NCBI GenBank assembly: GCA_963695405.1
Contig: CAVOGJ010000014.1
Coordinates: 434,001-498,000 of the forward strand
Source: CAVOGJ01 sp963695405
Lineage (GTDB): Bacteria > Planctomycetota > Planctomycetia > Pirellulales > Pirellulaceae
DNA: 64,000 nucleotides
Direction of reading: 5' to 3'
The notes under the pieces are model-generated. The model did not search any database. It worked only from the letters and a program-made list of their open reading frames with translations, and was not told the origin of the DNA. Each line of letters opens with the position of its first letter. The first letter of the stretch is position 1. Below are positions 28,571 to 38,092 of this stretch, one piece after another. The position numbers and the translations under genes were made by a program.

Positions 28571-28700
28571 GGCCGCATCAAGCTCCCGCGAGCTCGGCGA
28601 CTTGTGTGGAAGAACAGCCGTACAGGCTTGCGGATGACCTGGGAAATCGTGACTGCACGGATCGTTGCCAGGCGAGTCGAGGCGAGTAAAATCCAACTCC

Positions 28701-30955
28701 ATGACGCCCGAACAGCACCAGCGGATGCGTGCCATATTTGAGGAAGCCTGCCAGCTCGACGAACACGGCAGGGTGGCTTTCTTGGATCAGGCCTGCGCTG
28801 ACGATCCCGAGATACGCTCCGAAGTCGACCGACTCTTGGCAGCCGATGCGTACACCGACACCGGTTTCGGACAATCTCTGTTTGATATCGCGCACCGGAG
28901 AATCGCAGCGGCCTTCCTGCCCGAACAGATTGGTCCGTATCGCATCATTGCCCGACTGGGCGCCGGGGGAATGGGTACTGTCTTCGAGGCCGAACAGTCG
29001 TCGCCTCGTCGAACCGTGGCCTTGAAGGTGATCACGCCAGGGTACGAGGCGGAGAGTGTGACGGGGCGATTCCAGCGCGAGGCCGAGCTACTGGGTCGAC
29101 TCGAGCACCATGGTATTGCACGCATCTACGAGGCGGGTATCGTCGAGCCGGCGGGTGGCGGCGAACCTCGCCCCTACTTTGCAATGGAGCTGGTGCGGGG
29201 TGATCCGCTTACGACGTTTGCCGAGCGACAGCGCCTCGCTGCGCGTGCGCGGCTCTCGCTTATCAGGGAAGTCTGCCTGGCGGTGCAGCATGCGCATGAT
29301 CGCGGCGTGGTCCACCGCGACCTGAAACCGTCCAACATTCTCGTCACCGAAAACGGCGAGCCGAAGATCCTGGATTTCGGCATCGCCTGTTCCGTAGACG
29401 CAGGAGTTGCAGATGTCACCGTCCATACGCGTACCGGTCAAATCGTGGGGACGGTCGCTTACATGAGCCCGGAGCAAGCCGCCGGATCGTCCGAGCAGGT
29501 GGATCATCGCTCGGATGTCTACGCCCTGGGAGTGATCGCCTACGAATTGCTCACAGGCAGTCTTCCCATTGATCTACGCGACGTGATGCTCCACGAGGCT
29601 GTTCGCCGCATCCGCGAAGAGGATCCCCCTTCCCTTGTTTCGACCAATCGCACATTGGGCCGCGATGTCGATACGATCGTGCGAAAGGCGCGTAGCGAAG
29701 GAACCTGAGCGACGATACCTGTCGGCTGCGGACTTGGCGACGGATATTGAACATTATCTCGAGGGCAAGCCCATCTCGGCTCGTCCACCGAGCACATGGT
29801 ACCAGTTGGCGTTGTTTTCAAGACGGAATCGCGCGCTGGTGACCGCGGTGGCCGCTATCTTCTCCGTGTTGATCGTCGCGCTGGCCATCACTGGGAGTGC
29901 GCTGCAACGCTCGATGATCGCTCAGCGCGCGGCTGACGCGGAGCGGATACAGTCGGAAACGATTGTGGAGATTCTGACAGGATCACTCGGCGCGGCGAAC
30001 CCGAATCTCGCAGGAGATGCGAACTACACGGTTTCCCAATGGATCGATGATCTGGCCGCGGAGGTTGCCAACCGTGAAGAGCTACGTTCTGACACCGAGG
30101 CGCAGGTCCGCCAGGTCTTGGCCGATACGTACGTCGGGCTGGGACGATATCAGGAAGCCATTGGAGAACTCGAACGGGGCGCTGCCTTGCGGTTGCAGAG
30201 TAACGGTCCCGATGACGTCATGACGCTCGACATCCAGGAGGATCTCGGCGCGGCGTTACTCGATAGCGGTGCCTACGCGCGAGCCCATGAAGTGCTCGAG
30301 GAGGTCACCACCCGCAGCGAACGGGTGCTGGGGCCGTTTCACGGGGATACGCTGAGCACGCACATACTACCTGGGCTGCGCCGCGTTCCGATTGGGCGAT
30401 ACCGACGAGGCGGAACGGGTCTTTTCGGAGATCGTGAAGAGACGCACTGAGAGTGGCGGCGATGCCGACGAAGACTTGCTCGCGGCCCTGACGTCATTGG
30501 CCCATGTCCTACAGAGAAACGGAAAGCCCCAAGAGGCATTACCGTATGGCGAACGTGCCGTCGCGGGCTATTCCGAATTGCTCGGACGGGAGCATCCGTA
30601 CACGCTGACCGCGCGGAGTAATCTGGGCATCTTACGAATGAAGCTGGCTGCACTCCCAGAGGCAACGGAAGAATTTAGGGAAATTCTCGCTATCCGCCGC
30701 CGGACGCTCCCGGCCGATCATTCGGATATCGGCGTCAGCCAAGGCTTACTGGGGAACGCTTTGCGAATGGCGGAGCAGTTCGACGAGGCCGAAGCGACGT
30801 TGCTCGCCTCCTACGAACAACTGTCACGTGCGGTCGGCGTTGACCATCATTACACAAAGAATTCGGCCTCCTGGCTGGCCCGATTGTATGGTGACATGGG
30901 TCGCGCGGACGAGGCCGAGCGATGGCGAGTGCGGGCTGGCGGGGAGTCCAAATGA
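28701..30955 (+). CDS. Membrane Ser/Thr protein kinase with TPR tail, two frameshifts
   Basis: Three frames form one planctomycete kinase of about 750 residues starting at ATG 28701. An N-terminal helical region (residues 1-60) is followed by a Hanks-type kinase domain from about residue 78: glycine loop LGAGGMGTVF, catalytic Lys in VALKVI, HRDLKPSN and DFGIA, GTVAYMSPEQAAG. The first frame ends at 29708; deleting one C at 29691 continues it as VAKEPERRYLSAADLATDIE. A transmembrane helix (NRALVTAVAAIFSVLIVALAI) precedes extracytoplasmic TPRs. A second shift at 30364 (one extra A) joins to YYLGCAAFRLGDTDEAERV and more TPRs. Signals and substrates are unknown. Both shifts look like single-base insertions. 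Confidence 0.85.
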
Positions 30956-30979
30956 CGGGTTGTGGAGAGACGCTATTCG

Positions 30980-31363
30980 ATGTTTACGCTTGATATTGGC
31001 GGTGAAGGCAGGCATCCGCAGGCATGGAATCTCAATCCGCGGGCGGAAATGACACTCGGCGGGCGTCGAGGCCAGCCGATTCAGCGAAGAATCGCTGGTC
31101 GTGCCGATGCGATTCCCTTACCGGACCATTGCGTGGACCGTGTGATCATGGAGCGGACACCGTTGACCCGCGCCGCGCTCTTAGAGATTCGTCGGGTGAT
31201 CGCCGTCCGCGGCCAGATCGTGCTCCGGCATGCCATGCCCCCAAACTTCGATCCCCATTTGCTGGCGTGTCAATTGCTGCCTGGACAGGTCTCACAACGG
31301 AAAATGCACATTGGCACGCAAGTGCTGCAAGAGACCTGTTTCCAGTTGGGCAATGGATCGTAG
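30980..31363 (+). CDS. Small SAM-methyltransferase-like protein
   Basis: A 127-residue protein, with start at ATG 30980 after a GGAGAG box. It opens with FTLDIGGEGRHPQAWNLNPR, resembling the nucleotide/SAM loop of a compact methyltransferase-like family (DIGGEG.P.A.N.NP), and contains ADAIPLPDHCVDRVIMERTPLT and IRRVIAVRGQIVLR, the positions of strands 4-5 in class I methyltransferases. Catalytic residues are not evident and it is short, so it may be a degenerate or accessory fold. It starts 24 bp after the kinase on the same strand. Confidence 0.5.
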   Translation: MFTLDIGGEGRHPQAWNLNPRAEMTLGGRRGQPIQRRIAGRADAIPLPDHCVDRVIMERTPLTRAALLEIRRVIAVRGQIVLRHAMPPNFDPHLLACQLLPGQVSQRKMHIGTQVLQETCFQLGNGS

Positions 31364-31642
31364 ACCTTTTCCGCGCCCGCCGAGACAGCCTCGGCAAGTC
31401 CAATCGAGGCGGTATGGGAGCAACTTGCCGTGCCGCTCCGCGCCCGACTGCGCGTGGGCTCCGAGGTGGCACCACCACGCAACTTGCTTCCTTCACACAC
31501 GTTAGGGAAAAATTCGGCCGCGGCGACTCTTCCCGTACGACGGCCACCCTTTGGCTCAGGCTTTTTCTGATTCCATTCGAGCCTCGCTAGGTTAGAACAT
31601 AGGCGGATCGCGCAAGCCACCTGGCAATCATATCGTTTCTCG

Positions 31643-33598
31643 ATGGGACAACCAATGAACTGGACGCACCTCATGACACGCCATCAACCAAAGACGATCG
31701 CTGGCACCGTTTGGTTGATGCTGCTGGCGACATCCACCGCGCAATTTCAAGTCACTGGCATCACACCTGTACCTCACGGCATGACCGCTCACACCGACGC
31801 GCCGATCCGCATTTCGTTTGATCGTCCACTCGACCCGTTAACGGTTGACGCGGCGACGTTCGGAGCTTTTGGCCGCTGGTCAGGGCCCGTTTCCGGGTCG
31901 CTCAGTCTCGAGGATGACAACCGGGTCGTGGTCCTTCAGCCGTCGCGTCCCTTGTCGGCTGGTGATCTGGTCACTGTTCGCGTTGCCGATAGCGTCCGGG
32001 CGGCCGATGGCAGCGCACTGCGTGCCGGTGGTTACAGCCAACAGTACTGGACGCGGTCGCTGCGGGTGAGCAACTTAATTTATAACCCCATTGCGAGCAT
32101 GCCGACCGGCACGCCTAGCCGTCCCTATGGTGGCGTGGCGACGGACCTCAATGACGATGGATGGCTCGACTTGACCATCGTCAATGAAGACACGTCCGAC
32201 CTGAGGGTATTCATGAACCAGGCCGATGGGCAGGGCACATTCGCGCCGTACTCCGAACCCACCTATCCCGTGGGACGCGGCGCGAGTCCATCCGAGGTGG
32301 CTGATTTTGATGGCGACGGTCGAGTGGACTTGGCAGTGCTCAATTTTAGTGACAACTCGATATCGGTGGTACTCGGAGATGGCACGGGCGGTTTCCTGCC
32401 GTCTCAGACAATCGATGTGGGTGCGACCCCACGCGGCATCGCCACGCTCGACGTGGACGGCGACGGCGATACCGACATTGTGAATACAAATCGGGACGAC
32501 GGTAATCTGTCCATTTTTACCAATGACGGAAGCGGGATGTTCGGTGAAGCCGGATCCATCGAGGGAGGTGTCAGTGGGGAGTGGTCGCTGATGGCGGGCG
32601 ACATGAACGGTGATGGCCGTATGGACCTAGTGACGGCGGGAGGTGTAGCAGCCGGCATTCGCGTGCTGACCGCGAATGGAGACGGCACGTTTACGCCCCA
32701 ACCGATGCAAGATACCGGCGGTCGCAGCTGGCAAATCATGCTGGGGGACGTCAATGGAGATGGAAATCTGGATGTATCGTCCGCCAACGGTTTGAGCAAC
32801 AATGGCTCGATTTTACTGGGCAATGGTGACGGGACTTTTCAGCCGCCAACAATTTACAATATTGCCAACATGGGGTCGGGTGGAAATTCGTTTCCGCTGG
32901 CGACGGACCTGGGTGATCTTGATGGAGATGGTGACCTCGACTGGATCTCGTCAAATTTCAACGGAAATTGGATTGTGCTTCAGAATGACGGCAATGGCGA
33001 GTTTGATTTTTGGATGGAAATCGCTGCACCCGATGCGTCGTCTTGCAGCCTGATGCACGATTTTGATAACGATGGCGACCTCGATTTAGCGCTGATCGAT
33101 GAGCTGGAGAATCAAGTCATTCTTTCCAGGAATGACGGGATACCGATTGCCGACGGCGATTTTGACGCCGACGGTGATCTCGATGCCAGTGACATCAACG
33201 CGCTGACGACAGTGCTCGCCGATTCTGGCGGATCACCGATCTTTGATCTTACAGGAGATGGCCAAGTCAACAGGGAGGACCTGGATCGCTGGTTGCAGTT
33301 GGGTGGCGCCATGAATTTGGCGAGTGGGGCCGCGTACTTGCCCGGCGACGCTAATCTCGACGGTTCGGTCGACGTCGCCGACTTCAATCGTTGGAATCAG
33401 TCGCGGTTGACGTCGACAAGTGACTGGACGGCGGGAAACTTTAACGGGGATGGCGTCGTGGATGTGGCCGATTGGAATGTGTGGAATCAGCACAAATTCC
33501 AAACGGCTGGCGGTTCCACCGTACCGGAACCCTCGGCCTCGTACTTGTGGCTGGCGATGGCGTGGTTGAGTTGGAATGGTCAAAAGGTAAAAAGGTAA
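31643..33598 (+). CDS. Secreted VCBS/FG-GAP repeat protein with dockerin and PEP-CTERM tail
   Basis: A 651-residue exported protein. Signal peptide near residues 17-33, a SbsA-like Ig domain (VTGITPVPHGMTAHTDAPIRI), then about six VCBS/FG-GAP calcium-blade repeats with DxDGDGxxD cores (for example DFDGDGRVDLAV and DVNGDGNLDV). From about residue 505 there are two dockerin-like calcium modules (DFDADGDLDASDINAL and DANLDGSVDVADFNRW), then VPEPSASY plus a hydrophobic stretch and a basic end, a PEP-CTERM sorting tail. Expected on the cell surface or in the matrix, as an adhesive or scaffolded protein. Confidence 0.85.
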   Translation: MGQPMNWTHLMTRHQPKTIAGTVWLMLLATSTAQFQVTGITPVPHGMTAHTDAPIRISFDRPLDPLTVDAATFGAFGRWSGPVSGSLSLEDDNRVVVLQPSRPLSAGDLVTVRVADSVRAADGSALRAGGYSQQYWTRSLRVSNLIYNPIASMPTGTPSRPYGGVATDLNDDGWLDLTIVNEDTSDLRVFMNQADGQGTFAPYSEPTYPVGRGASPSEVADFDGDGRVDLAVLNFSDNSISVVLGDGTGGFLPSQTIDVGATPRGIATLDVDGDGDTDIVNTNRDDGNLSIFTNDGSGMFGEAGSIEGGVSGEWSLMAGDMNGDGRMDLVTAGGVAAGIRVLTANGDGTFTPQPMQDTGGRSWQIMLGDVNGDGNLDVSSANGLSNNGSILLGNGDGTFQPPTIYNIANMGSGGNSFPLATDLGDLDGDGDLDWISSNFNGNWIVLQNDGNGEFDFWMEIAAPDASSCSLMHDFDNDGDLDLALIDELENQVILSRNDGIPIADGDFDADGDLDASDINALTTVLADSGGSPIFDLTGDGQVNREDLDRWLQLGGAMNLASGAAYLPGDANLDGSVDVADFNRWNQSRLTSTSDWTAGNFNGDGVVDVADWNVWNQHKFQTAGGSTVPEPSASYLWLAMAWLSWNGQKVKR

Positions 33599-33620
33599 AA
33601 AAGGGGTCACGTCTCTTTTA
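33582..33620 (+). repeat. A/T-rich hairpin, REP-like element or terminator
   Basis: Immediately over and after the stop codon there is a run of short direct repeats (AAAAGGT, AAAAAGGT, AAAAAAGG) followed by a stem of AAAAGGGG (33599-33606), loop TCACG, and TCTCTTTT (33612-33619), which pairs with two G-U wobbles. Then comes a T-rich tract. It could act as a weak rho-independent terminator. The motif AAAAGGGGTCA...TCTTTT also resembles repeated extragenic palindromes linked to REP-associated transposases in planctomycetes and other bacteria; I cannot test copy number here. Confidence 0.4.
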
Positions 33621-34073
33621 TTCTTTTATGGTACCCATGTGCTCGTCGCCTTGCCAAGGATTTGGGCATGAGCTGCTAAGTTCGTCGACAATCTAAGCCG
33701 TACTGTTCTCGGCAGTCGCCTGGGTGGGAAAATTAGCACCGTTGAAGCGTCGGCACCACTGCACTTGTGCTCATGGTTCCGCGAGAGACTGCGTATTTTG
33801 GCATGCCAATTGCTTCCTTGCTCCTGGACCCGCAACGACCTGTACTAGAATCGCTGGCGGCACGGTGCGATCCGCCTGGTGTTCGCCTGACTTCGGTAAA
33901 TTGCATTGCCCCGCCTCTTGCATTCACAGCGATGCCATTGAGCTCCACTGTTTGTGGCTAAGCTTGGCCCATCGGCGCTCGTGGAATCCTAACGAAACAT
34001 ACATCCTCACGACACGTGTTGGAACTAGACTGCCCTTGGACACCCCACCTTTTGTGAACAGAGAGAACGAAAG
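33621..34073. other. Intergenic, decayed region
   Basis: About 450 bp without a convincing gene. Two opposing frames of 70-117 codons are open, but both have unlikely composition and lack ribosome binding sites. Local GC drops relative to neighbours. Its position between a REP-like hairpin and a transposase remnant suggests a graveyard of mobile DNA. Confidence 0.4.
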
Positions 34074-34379
34074 ATGATTAGTGCTGCCGAAAAAGGTACA
34101 TGCCCGCTGCTCCGATTGGTCGAGCAGCTTGCGAATGAAGACGTCGCCAAATCTCGCCTGACCGTAAATGACCTGAAGGTTGGCATTCGACACGAGCGAA
34201 TGTCGGAACTGAGCGACTGGTCGAATTGCGAATTGGACGCCATCGAATTACATGCCGTGCAATTTTCTGGAGAATCGTCTCTCAACTCGGTTCTCGAGCT
34301 GCCATTCGATCGATATCCGGCGGACAAGGAGCGGTTGGTCTCGAGCATTTGCGCACCATCGCCGTTCGCCTGGACATGA
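34074..34379 (+). CDS. Short hypothetical protein, possibly truncated
   Basis: A 101-residue frame with a good GAGAGAACGAAAG box before ATG 34074. The protein is acidic-neutral with no signal peptide or membrane helix (AEKGTCPLLRLVEQLANEDVAKSR at the start). I do not recognise it. Its last residues run into the point where transposase homology on the other strand stops (about 34376), so it may be a remnant cut by the insertion or a chance frame. Confidence 0.35.
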   Translation: MISAAEKGTCPLLRLVEQLANEDVAKSRLTVNDLKVGIRHERMSELSDWSNCELDAIELHAVQFSGESSLNSVLELPFDRYPADKERLVSSICAPSPFAWT

Positions 34380-34845
34380 TGAACGTGAAGCCATCGATCA
34401 GTTTGGCGTGATGTCTACCTTTCCATAGCCAGCTGGGCGCAGCAGCTTGTTCCAATTCCTCAGCCACTTCGCAGCTCAGATCATGGAGTGCTGCTTCCGA
34501 GAGCTTGGCTCGCGCTTGGCAATAATCGCCCGTGTCTTCAGTTGGCGAGTCGAGTCCCTGTAGCTCGAAGTAGCTGACGACGCGCGCTACCGCTGCGCGA
34601 CAGGAAGCTTCCTTGCCGTCACGCAGCACGTGCGAGAGGAACGACCACACCACGATCGCCGTGGTGTAGACGCCATGAAGACCAAATAGGCAACCATGTT
34701 TCACAAAGTTCCGCTCGATGCGTTCCGCCGAGAGAATTTCTGCAATCGGCAGTCCATCGCTAGTGAGAAATGCAAGAAATGCATCGACGACTTTCTGGAA
34801 ACTGCGGCTGTCTCAACGAGGAGAATTTGGTATTCCAGTAGCCAT
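34376..34845 (-). pseudogene. IS4-family transposase remnant
   Basis: Reads as the N-terminal part of an IS4-type DDE transposase: ATG at 34845, an in-frame TGA at codon 11, then FQKVVDAFLAFLTSDGLPIAEIL, VYTTAIVVWSFLSHVLRDGKEASC, DTGDYCQARAKLSE, and the first catalytic Asp region HAKLIDGFTF. Homology-like sequence ends abruptly at about 34376, so roughly two thirds of the gene, including the other acidic residues, is missing. No intact terminal inverted repeat is visible at the broken end. Not functional. Confidence 0.7.
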
Positions 34846-34895
34846 AAAAACCCTCCCTGGCTTGTCACTGCTAGTGCACGCCAAAGAGGGCTTCA
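34846..34895. repeat. Nested inverted repeat upstream of transposase remnant
   Basis: An imperfect nested palindrome: CCCTC (34851-34855) with GAGGG (34886-34890), GGC (34859-34861) with GCC (34880-34882), and CACT (34866-34869) with AGTG (34873-34876). It lies a few bases upstream of the transposase ATG and could be a terminal or regulatory element of the former insertion sequence. The rest of the gap to 35127 shows nothing recognisable. Confidence 0.3.
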
Positions 34896-35127
34896 TTCAT
34901 ATCGCCAAGTGCGGGCAAATCAAAACGCGAACCGGCGGGGTGGGGCCACGGCCAACGGATCAACGCCAGTCTTCACACGCGGTCTGGCTCGCTTCGCTCG
35001 GAGAATGATCCCACGACGGCGTTATCCTGATCGCTGCGTGGACCGAATGACTGCAGTGCCGAGCCTCGGCATGTCCCCCAGCGGACGAGATTGCCCGGGC
35101 GGCCCTACGGCGGGGTCGACGGTGAGG

Positions 35128-35916
35128 CTAGGTTGGGATGGGATGTTCAGCCGACTCATCCTGCGGTGAATCATCTGGCACCATGAAGGAATAGACCAGG
35201 ATGAAGGCGGCATAAAAGGTAACGAAGAAACACCAGTAGCTGGCAGCACTGTCGGTGAGGATATAGCCGATGATGGCCCACAGCCATCCCCACGAAACAA
35301 TCAGCAGGCTTTGCCAGAACGGCCGCCACCAGACGAGGAATGGTGCACCAATGATGGCCGCCCAAAGGCCGTACGCCCAAGCAGCAAACACCGGCGGATT
35401 TTGTGGCGACCACCAATTGAGAAATCCCTCGGGCGTGACCTGGGTATGTTCAGGTTGGTAGACGAGTCGAGCTGCAACGACAAAAGTCAACCCAAGGATC
35501 AGCAGCAGGAAGAATGGTAACCGCCGGTCGCGAACGGGCTGGTCAAATGTTGAACCGAAAAGAGGTCCCCAAGCTTGAGCCAACAGGGCGAGCGGTATGA
35601 GGCCAATGGTAAGCAATTGATTTAACGCACCGTGTGGCGTTGGCCCATCGAGCCAGAGAACCCCCTCCACCCACTGCATGGCAGTGATGCCCATCAGCGC
35701 AACAGCGCCCCACTTGAGTCGCGGATGGTTGCGTCGGAGGAGGATGGCGGCGACACCATAAGCACAGCCTCCGGCCATCAGACTTGAAGTCGCATTGAAG
35801 CAGATGGTAGTGACCTTCTCAAAGATGCCACGGCGGGTGGGGGCTGGCGAGGTGATATGACGACCAGGCTGGCCATCCGTTGTGGCTGGCGAGTCATGGG
35901 GCGCACTGCCGACCAC
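35128..35916 (-). CDS. Multi-pass membrane protein (DUF6629-like)
   Basis: A 262-residue membrane protein with seven hydrophobic helices. The start of the membrane part, ICFNATSSLMAGGCAYGVAAILLRRNHP, and the following MQWVEGVLWLDG match the pattern seen in uncharacterised DUF6629-type proteins (usually MCFSATAS ... QQ..EG..W). The first about 30 residues are polar and may reflect an upstream start choice; the family normally begins near the ICFNATSS segment. Function unknown. Confidence 0.6.
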   Translation of the reverse strand: MVGSAPHDSPATTDGQPGRHITSPAPTRRGIFEKVTTICFNATSSLMAGGCAYGVAAILLRRNHPRLKWGAVALMGITAMQWVEGVLWLDGPTPHGALNQLLTIGLIPLALLAQAWGPLFGSTFDQPVRDRRLPFFLLLILGLTFVVAARLVYQPEHTQVTPEGFLNWWSPQNPPVFAAWAYGLWAAIIGAPFLVWWRPFWQSLLIVSWGWLWAIIGYILTDSAASYWCFFVTFYAAFILVYSFMVPDDSPQDESAEHPIPT

Positions 35917-35967
35917 CGGCCGGTATTCGCATGGCCCTGATTCGGCCGAAGATCAAGAAAACCCAAG

Positions 35968-36052
<85 letters not shown>

Positions 36053-36134
36053 TTTCCGATGAGGGAAGCCACCAAGTCTAGGCTTTCCCACCGGACCGTC
36101 AAGCGATGGTCGGCCGCCAGGGGACGGGTGTCGC

Positions 36135-37763
36135 CTAGCCGCGGCGTTTCGCGATCAGTACGGCGGGGGGAAAGTCCCAATCGGTCTGGCCCGGTTCCCA
36201 CAAACTGGCCACCAACGTCGCTAGCTCCGCCGGCTTTAGATGTAGATGGTGCAAGACAGCCTCCGCGAAGTAAGGTGCGTCGAGCATCCCAGCTTGTCGT
36301 AGTCGAGGCCCGCTGCGGGGCTTGCTGGCGAGGACGACCAATAGGTCTCCCGGCTCGACCGACACCTGCCGCAAGGGATACGTTGGCGATCCGTCCCCGA
36401 GGGACCGCTCATTCGGTTCGATCACCGGCTCCCAGCCATGCGGACGCACCACGAAAGCATCGATGTGTCCGGTGGCGGCAAACGTCACATTTCCATGGAC
36501 ATCGTCGAGTAGGGCGGAAAATGCGGTCGCGTATTCGTCACCAGCCGATCCGGAGACCAGCGCGTGGTCGAGCTGCTGAAGCACCTCCGCAGGCGATGCG
36601 ACCACGTCGGTGCGGCCTTGAAGCACGCCAGCGAGCCGGGCGGCGGATAGTGCTGCAGGCAGGCCCTCCGCGTGGGCCGTCGCCATCGTGAGCTGTAGAC
36701 GTTGTTGTTCGTCGAGTTGCCAATGAAACAGGTCGCCATGCAGTCCTTCGCGGGCGGAGGGGCGTGCTGCCAACTGCCATTGCTCGAGACTCTCCACCGG
36801 TGGTGGTACAAGCGCTTGTTGCCAACAGACTGCCGACTCGAGTTGTGATTTGCCCATTTCGCCCTGACTACGAAGCAACACTTCTCGTTCCAGCTCGGCC
36901 GCCAATCGGCCGGCAATGATTTCCAAAAGATTGACTTCCACATCGGAGAAGTCGCGAGGCTGGTCACCGAAGACCCACAAGGTACCCAAGGGCATGGTCG
37001 CAGAGGAAATCGGTACGCAGGCAGCGGCCGCCGCTGGTTCCGGTAGATTCCACTCGCCGCAAGCCTGGGTGTCGGCCAGCGTCACGGCGTGTCCTGCCAG
37101 GGCCTCCAGATCCGCACGGGATCCCCGCAGCGGTCGCGGTGGTTGAGCGAAACGCGTGTGCGTCAGTCCCCAGTGAGCGCGCAGTTTCAGATGACGGGTG
37201 TCGTCGTCCAGCAAGTACATCGCGGCTGCCTGGCATCCGATGGAACCGGCGGCCGCCTGCAGCACCGCCGCGAACTTCGAGGCGAGCTGTCCGGTTTCCT
37301 CTTGGGGTTTGATGACCACGGGCACAGACGTCGCCAGTTCGGCTTCACGGTGCCAAAGGGCCCGGTGTGTGTCATGCAAATCCGTAACCAAGGCACCGAT
37401 CACTTGCGCTAGTTGTCGGGTGGCTTCCGCCCGTTCGGCGGAAACCGGCAATTTGCCGCTGGGCGCGAGAAGCAGTTTTCCAGGTGCCAAGTCGCCCGCC
37501 GAGGGGACCTCGCGTTCCCAACTCGGGTGCGGACAACGGGGCGGCTGACCCGCGGGGCAGAATTCGAGCAGCACACCGGTGCTGCGGCTGAAGGAGCGGC
37601 AAAGAGTGTCCCAGTCGGTTGGGGCGGGGGGACGGGTCGGGCTGGCCGAGAAAAAATCGTCGGCCGTCACCAGCCGCAAGTGATCAAAGGTTGGACGAGA
37701 CACGGTACCTCTAAGGGCGCGAGTTACTTCGAGCCATCCGTGTTGTTTGGCCGCACGACCCAT
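36135..37763 (-). CDS. GAF-domain protein with degenerate PP2C/SpoIIE-like domain
   Basis: A 542-residue cytoplasmic protein. Residues about 145-290 form a GAF-like sensor domain (LQAAAGSIGCQAAAMYLLDDDTRHLKLRAH, CVPISSATMPLGTLWVFGD). Residues about 320-540 follow the RsbU/SpoIIE phosphatase pattern, but metal-binding positions are eroded: HGDLFHW stands where GGDxYD is expected, TAHAEG (near 361) replaces DVxGHG, and VVLASKPRS (near 476) replaces YTDGxxE. It is thus probably a pseudophosphatase that signals by binding. The conserved-looking N-terminus may start at VSRPTFDHLRLVTADDFF (GTG near 37706) instead of 37763. Confidence 0.65.
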   Translation of the reverse strand: MGRAAKQHGWLEVTRALRGTVSRPTFDHLRLVTADDFFSASPTRPPAPTDWDTLCRSFSRSTGVLLEFCPAGQPPRCPHPSWEREVPSAGDLAPGKLLLAPSGKLPVSAERAEATRQLAQVIGALVTDLHDTHRALWHREAELATSVPVVIKPQEETGQLASKFAAVLQAAAGSIGCQAAAMYLLDDDTRHLKLRAHWGLTHTRFAQPPRPLRGSRADLEALAGHAVTLADTQACGEWNLPEPAAAAACVPISSATMPLGTLWVFGDQPRDFSDVEVNLLEIIAGRLAAELEREVLLRSQGEMGKSQLESAVCWQQALVPPPVESLEQWQLAARPSAREGLHGDLFHWQLDEQQRLQLTMATAHAEGLPAALSAARLAGVLQGRTDVVASPAEVLQQLDHALVSGSAGDEYATAFSALLDDVHGNVTFAATGHIDAFVVRPHGWEPVIEPNERSLGDGSPTYPLRQVSVEPGDLLVVLASKPRSGPRLRQAGMLDAPYFAEAVLHHLHLKPAELATLVASLWEPGQTDWDFPPAVLIAKRRG

Positions 37764-38092
37764 CCTCGTCTGAGCGGGGCAAGCCGTCAGGTTTGCTCAG
37801 CCGCTGCAGCGCATGCAAGCGTTAGACTTTGACATCGACCGCAGAAGTGCGAGAAATCAGTCACTGTGGCAGCCGCCTCGCCATCGTTGCCATCGATACG
37901 ATCCGTCGGAGTTTCGTCGGAACTCGGTCGGAAATGCCGTGCGCCATCCGCGCCACGGAATGCCGTGAAGGGTCCGTTGACCGTTGCGAATTACCGGGCG
38001 AACGCTGATAATCGATGCAAACACGCGGCGCGGTCTTTTCGACATGCCGCGCCTTCTGTCACGCCGACCCCGAACCATCCGAGGCCATTCTG
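37764..38092. other. Divergent intergenic region
   Basis: About 330 bp between the GAF protein and pepD, transcribed away from each other, so it should contain both promoters. I cannot identify convincing promoter elements. The pepD frame stays open to 38015 but the ATG at 38093 matches the family start. Confidence 0.4.

Noticed and set aside
28701..30955. Programmed ribosomal frameshifting in the kinase
   Set aside because: No slippery heptamer or downstream structure is seen at either site, and similar shifts occur in many unrelated genes, so sequence error is simpler.
33724..34077. 117-codon open frame on the plus strand
   Set aside because: Cys/His/Trp-rich random composition, no ribosome binding site, overlaps the start of a better-supported short ORF.
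33925..34260. Repeated DAIELH peptide in two frames, suggesting a duplicated gene fragment
   Set aside because: Only six residues match, the surrounding sequence does not align, and the DNA differs; likely chance.
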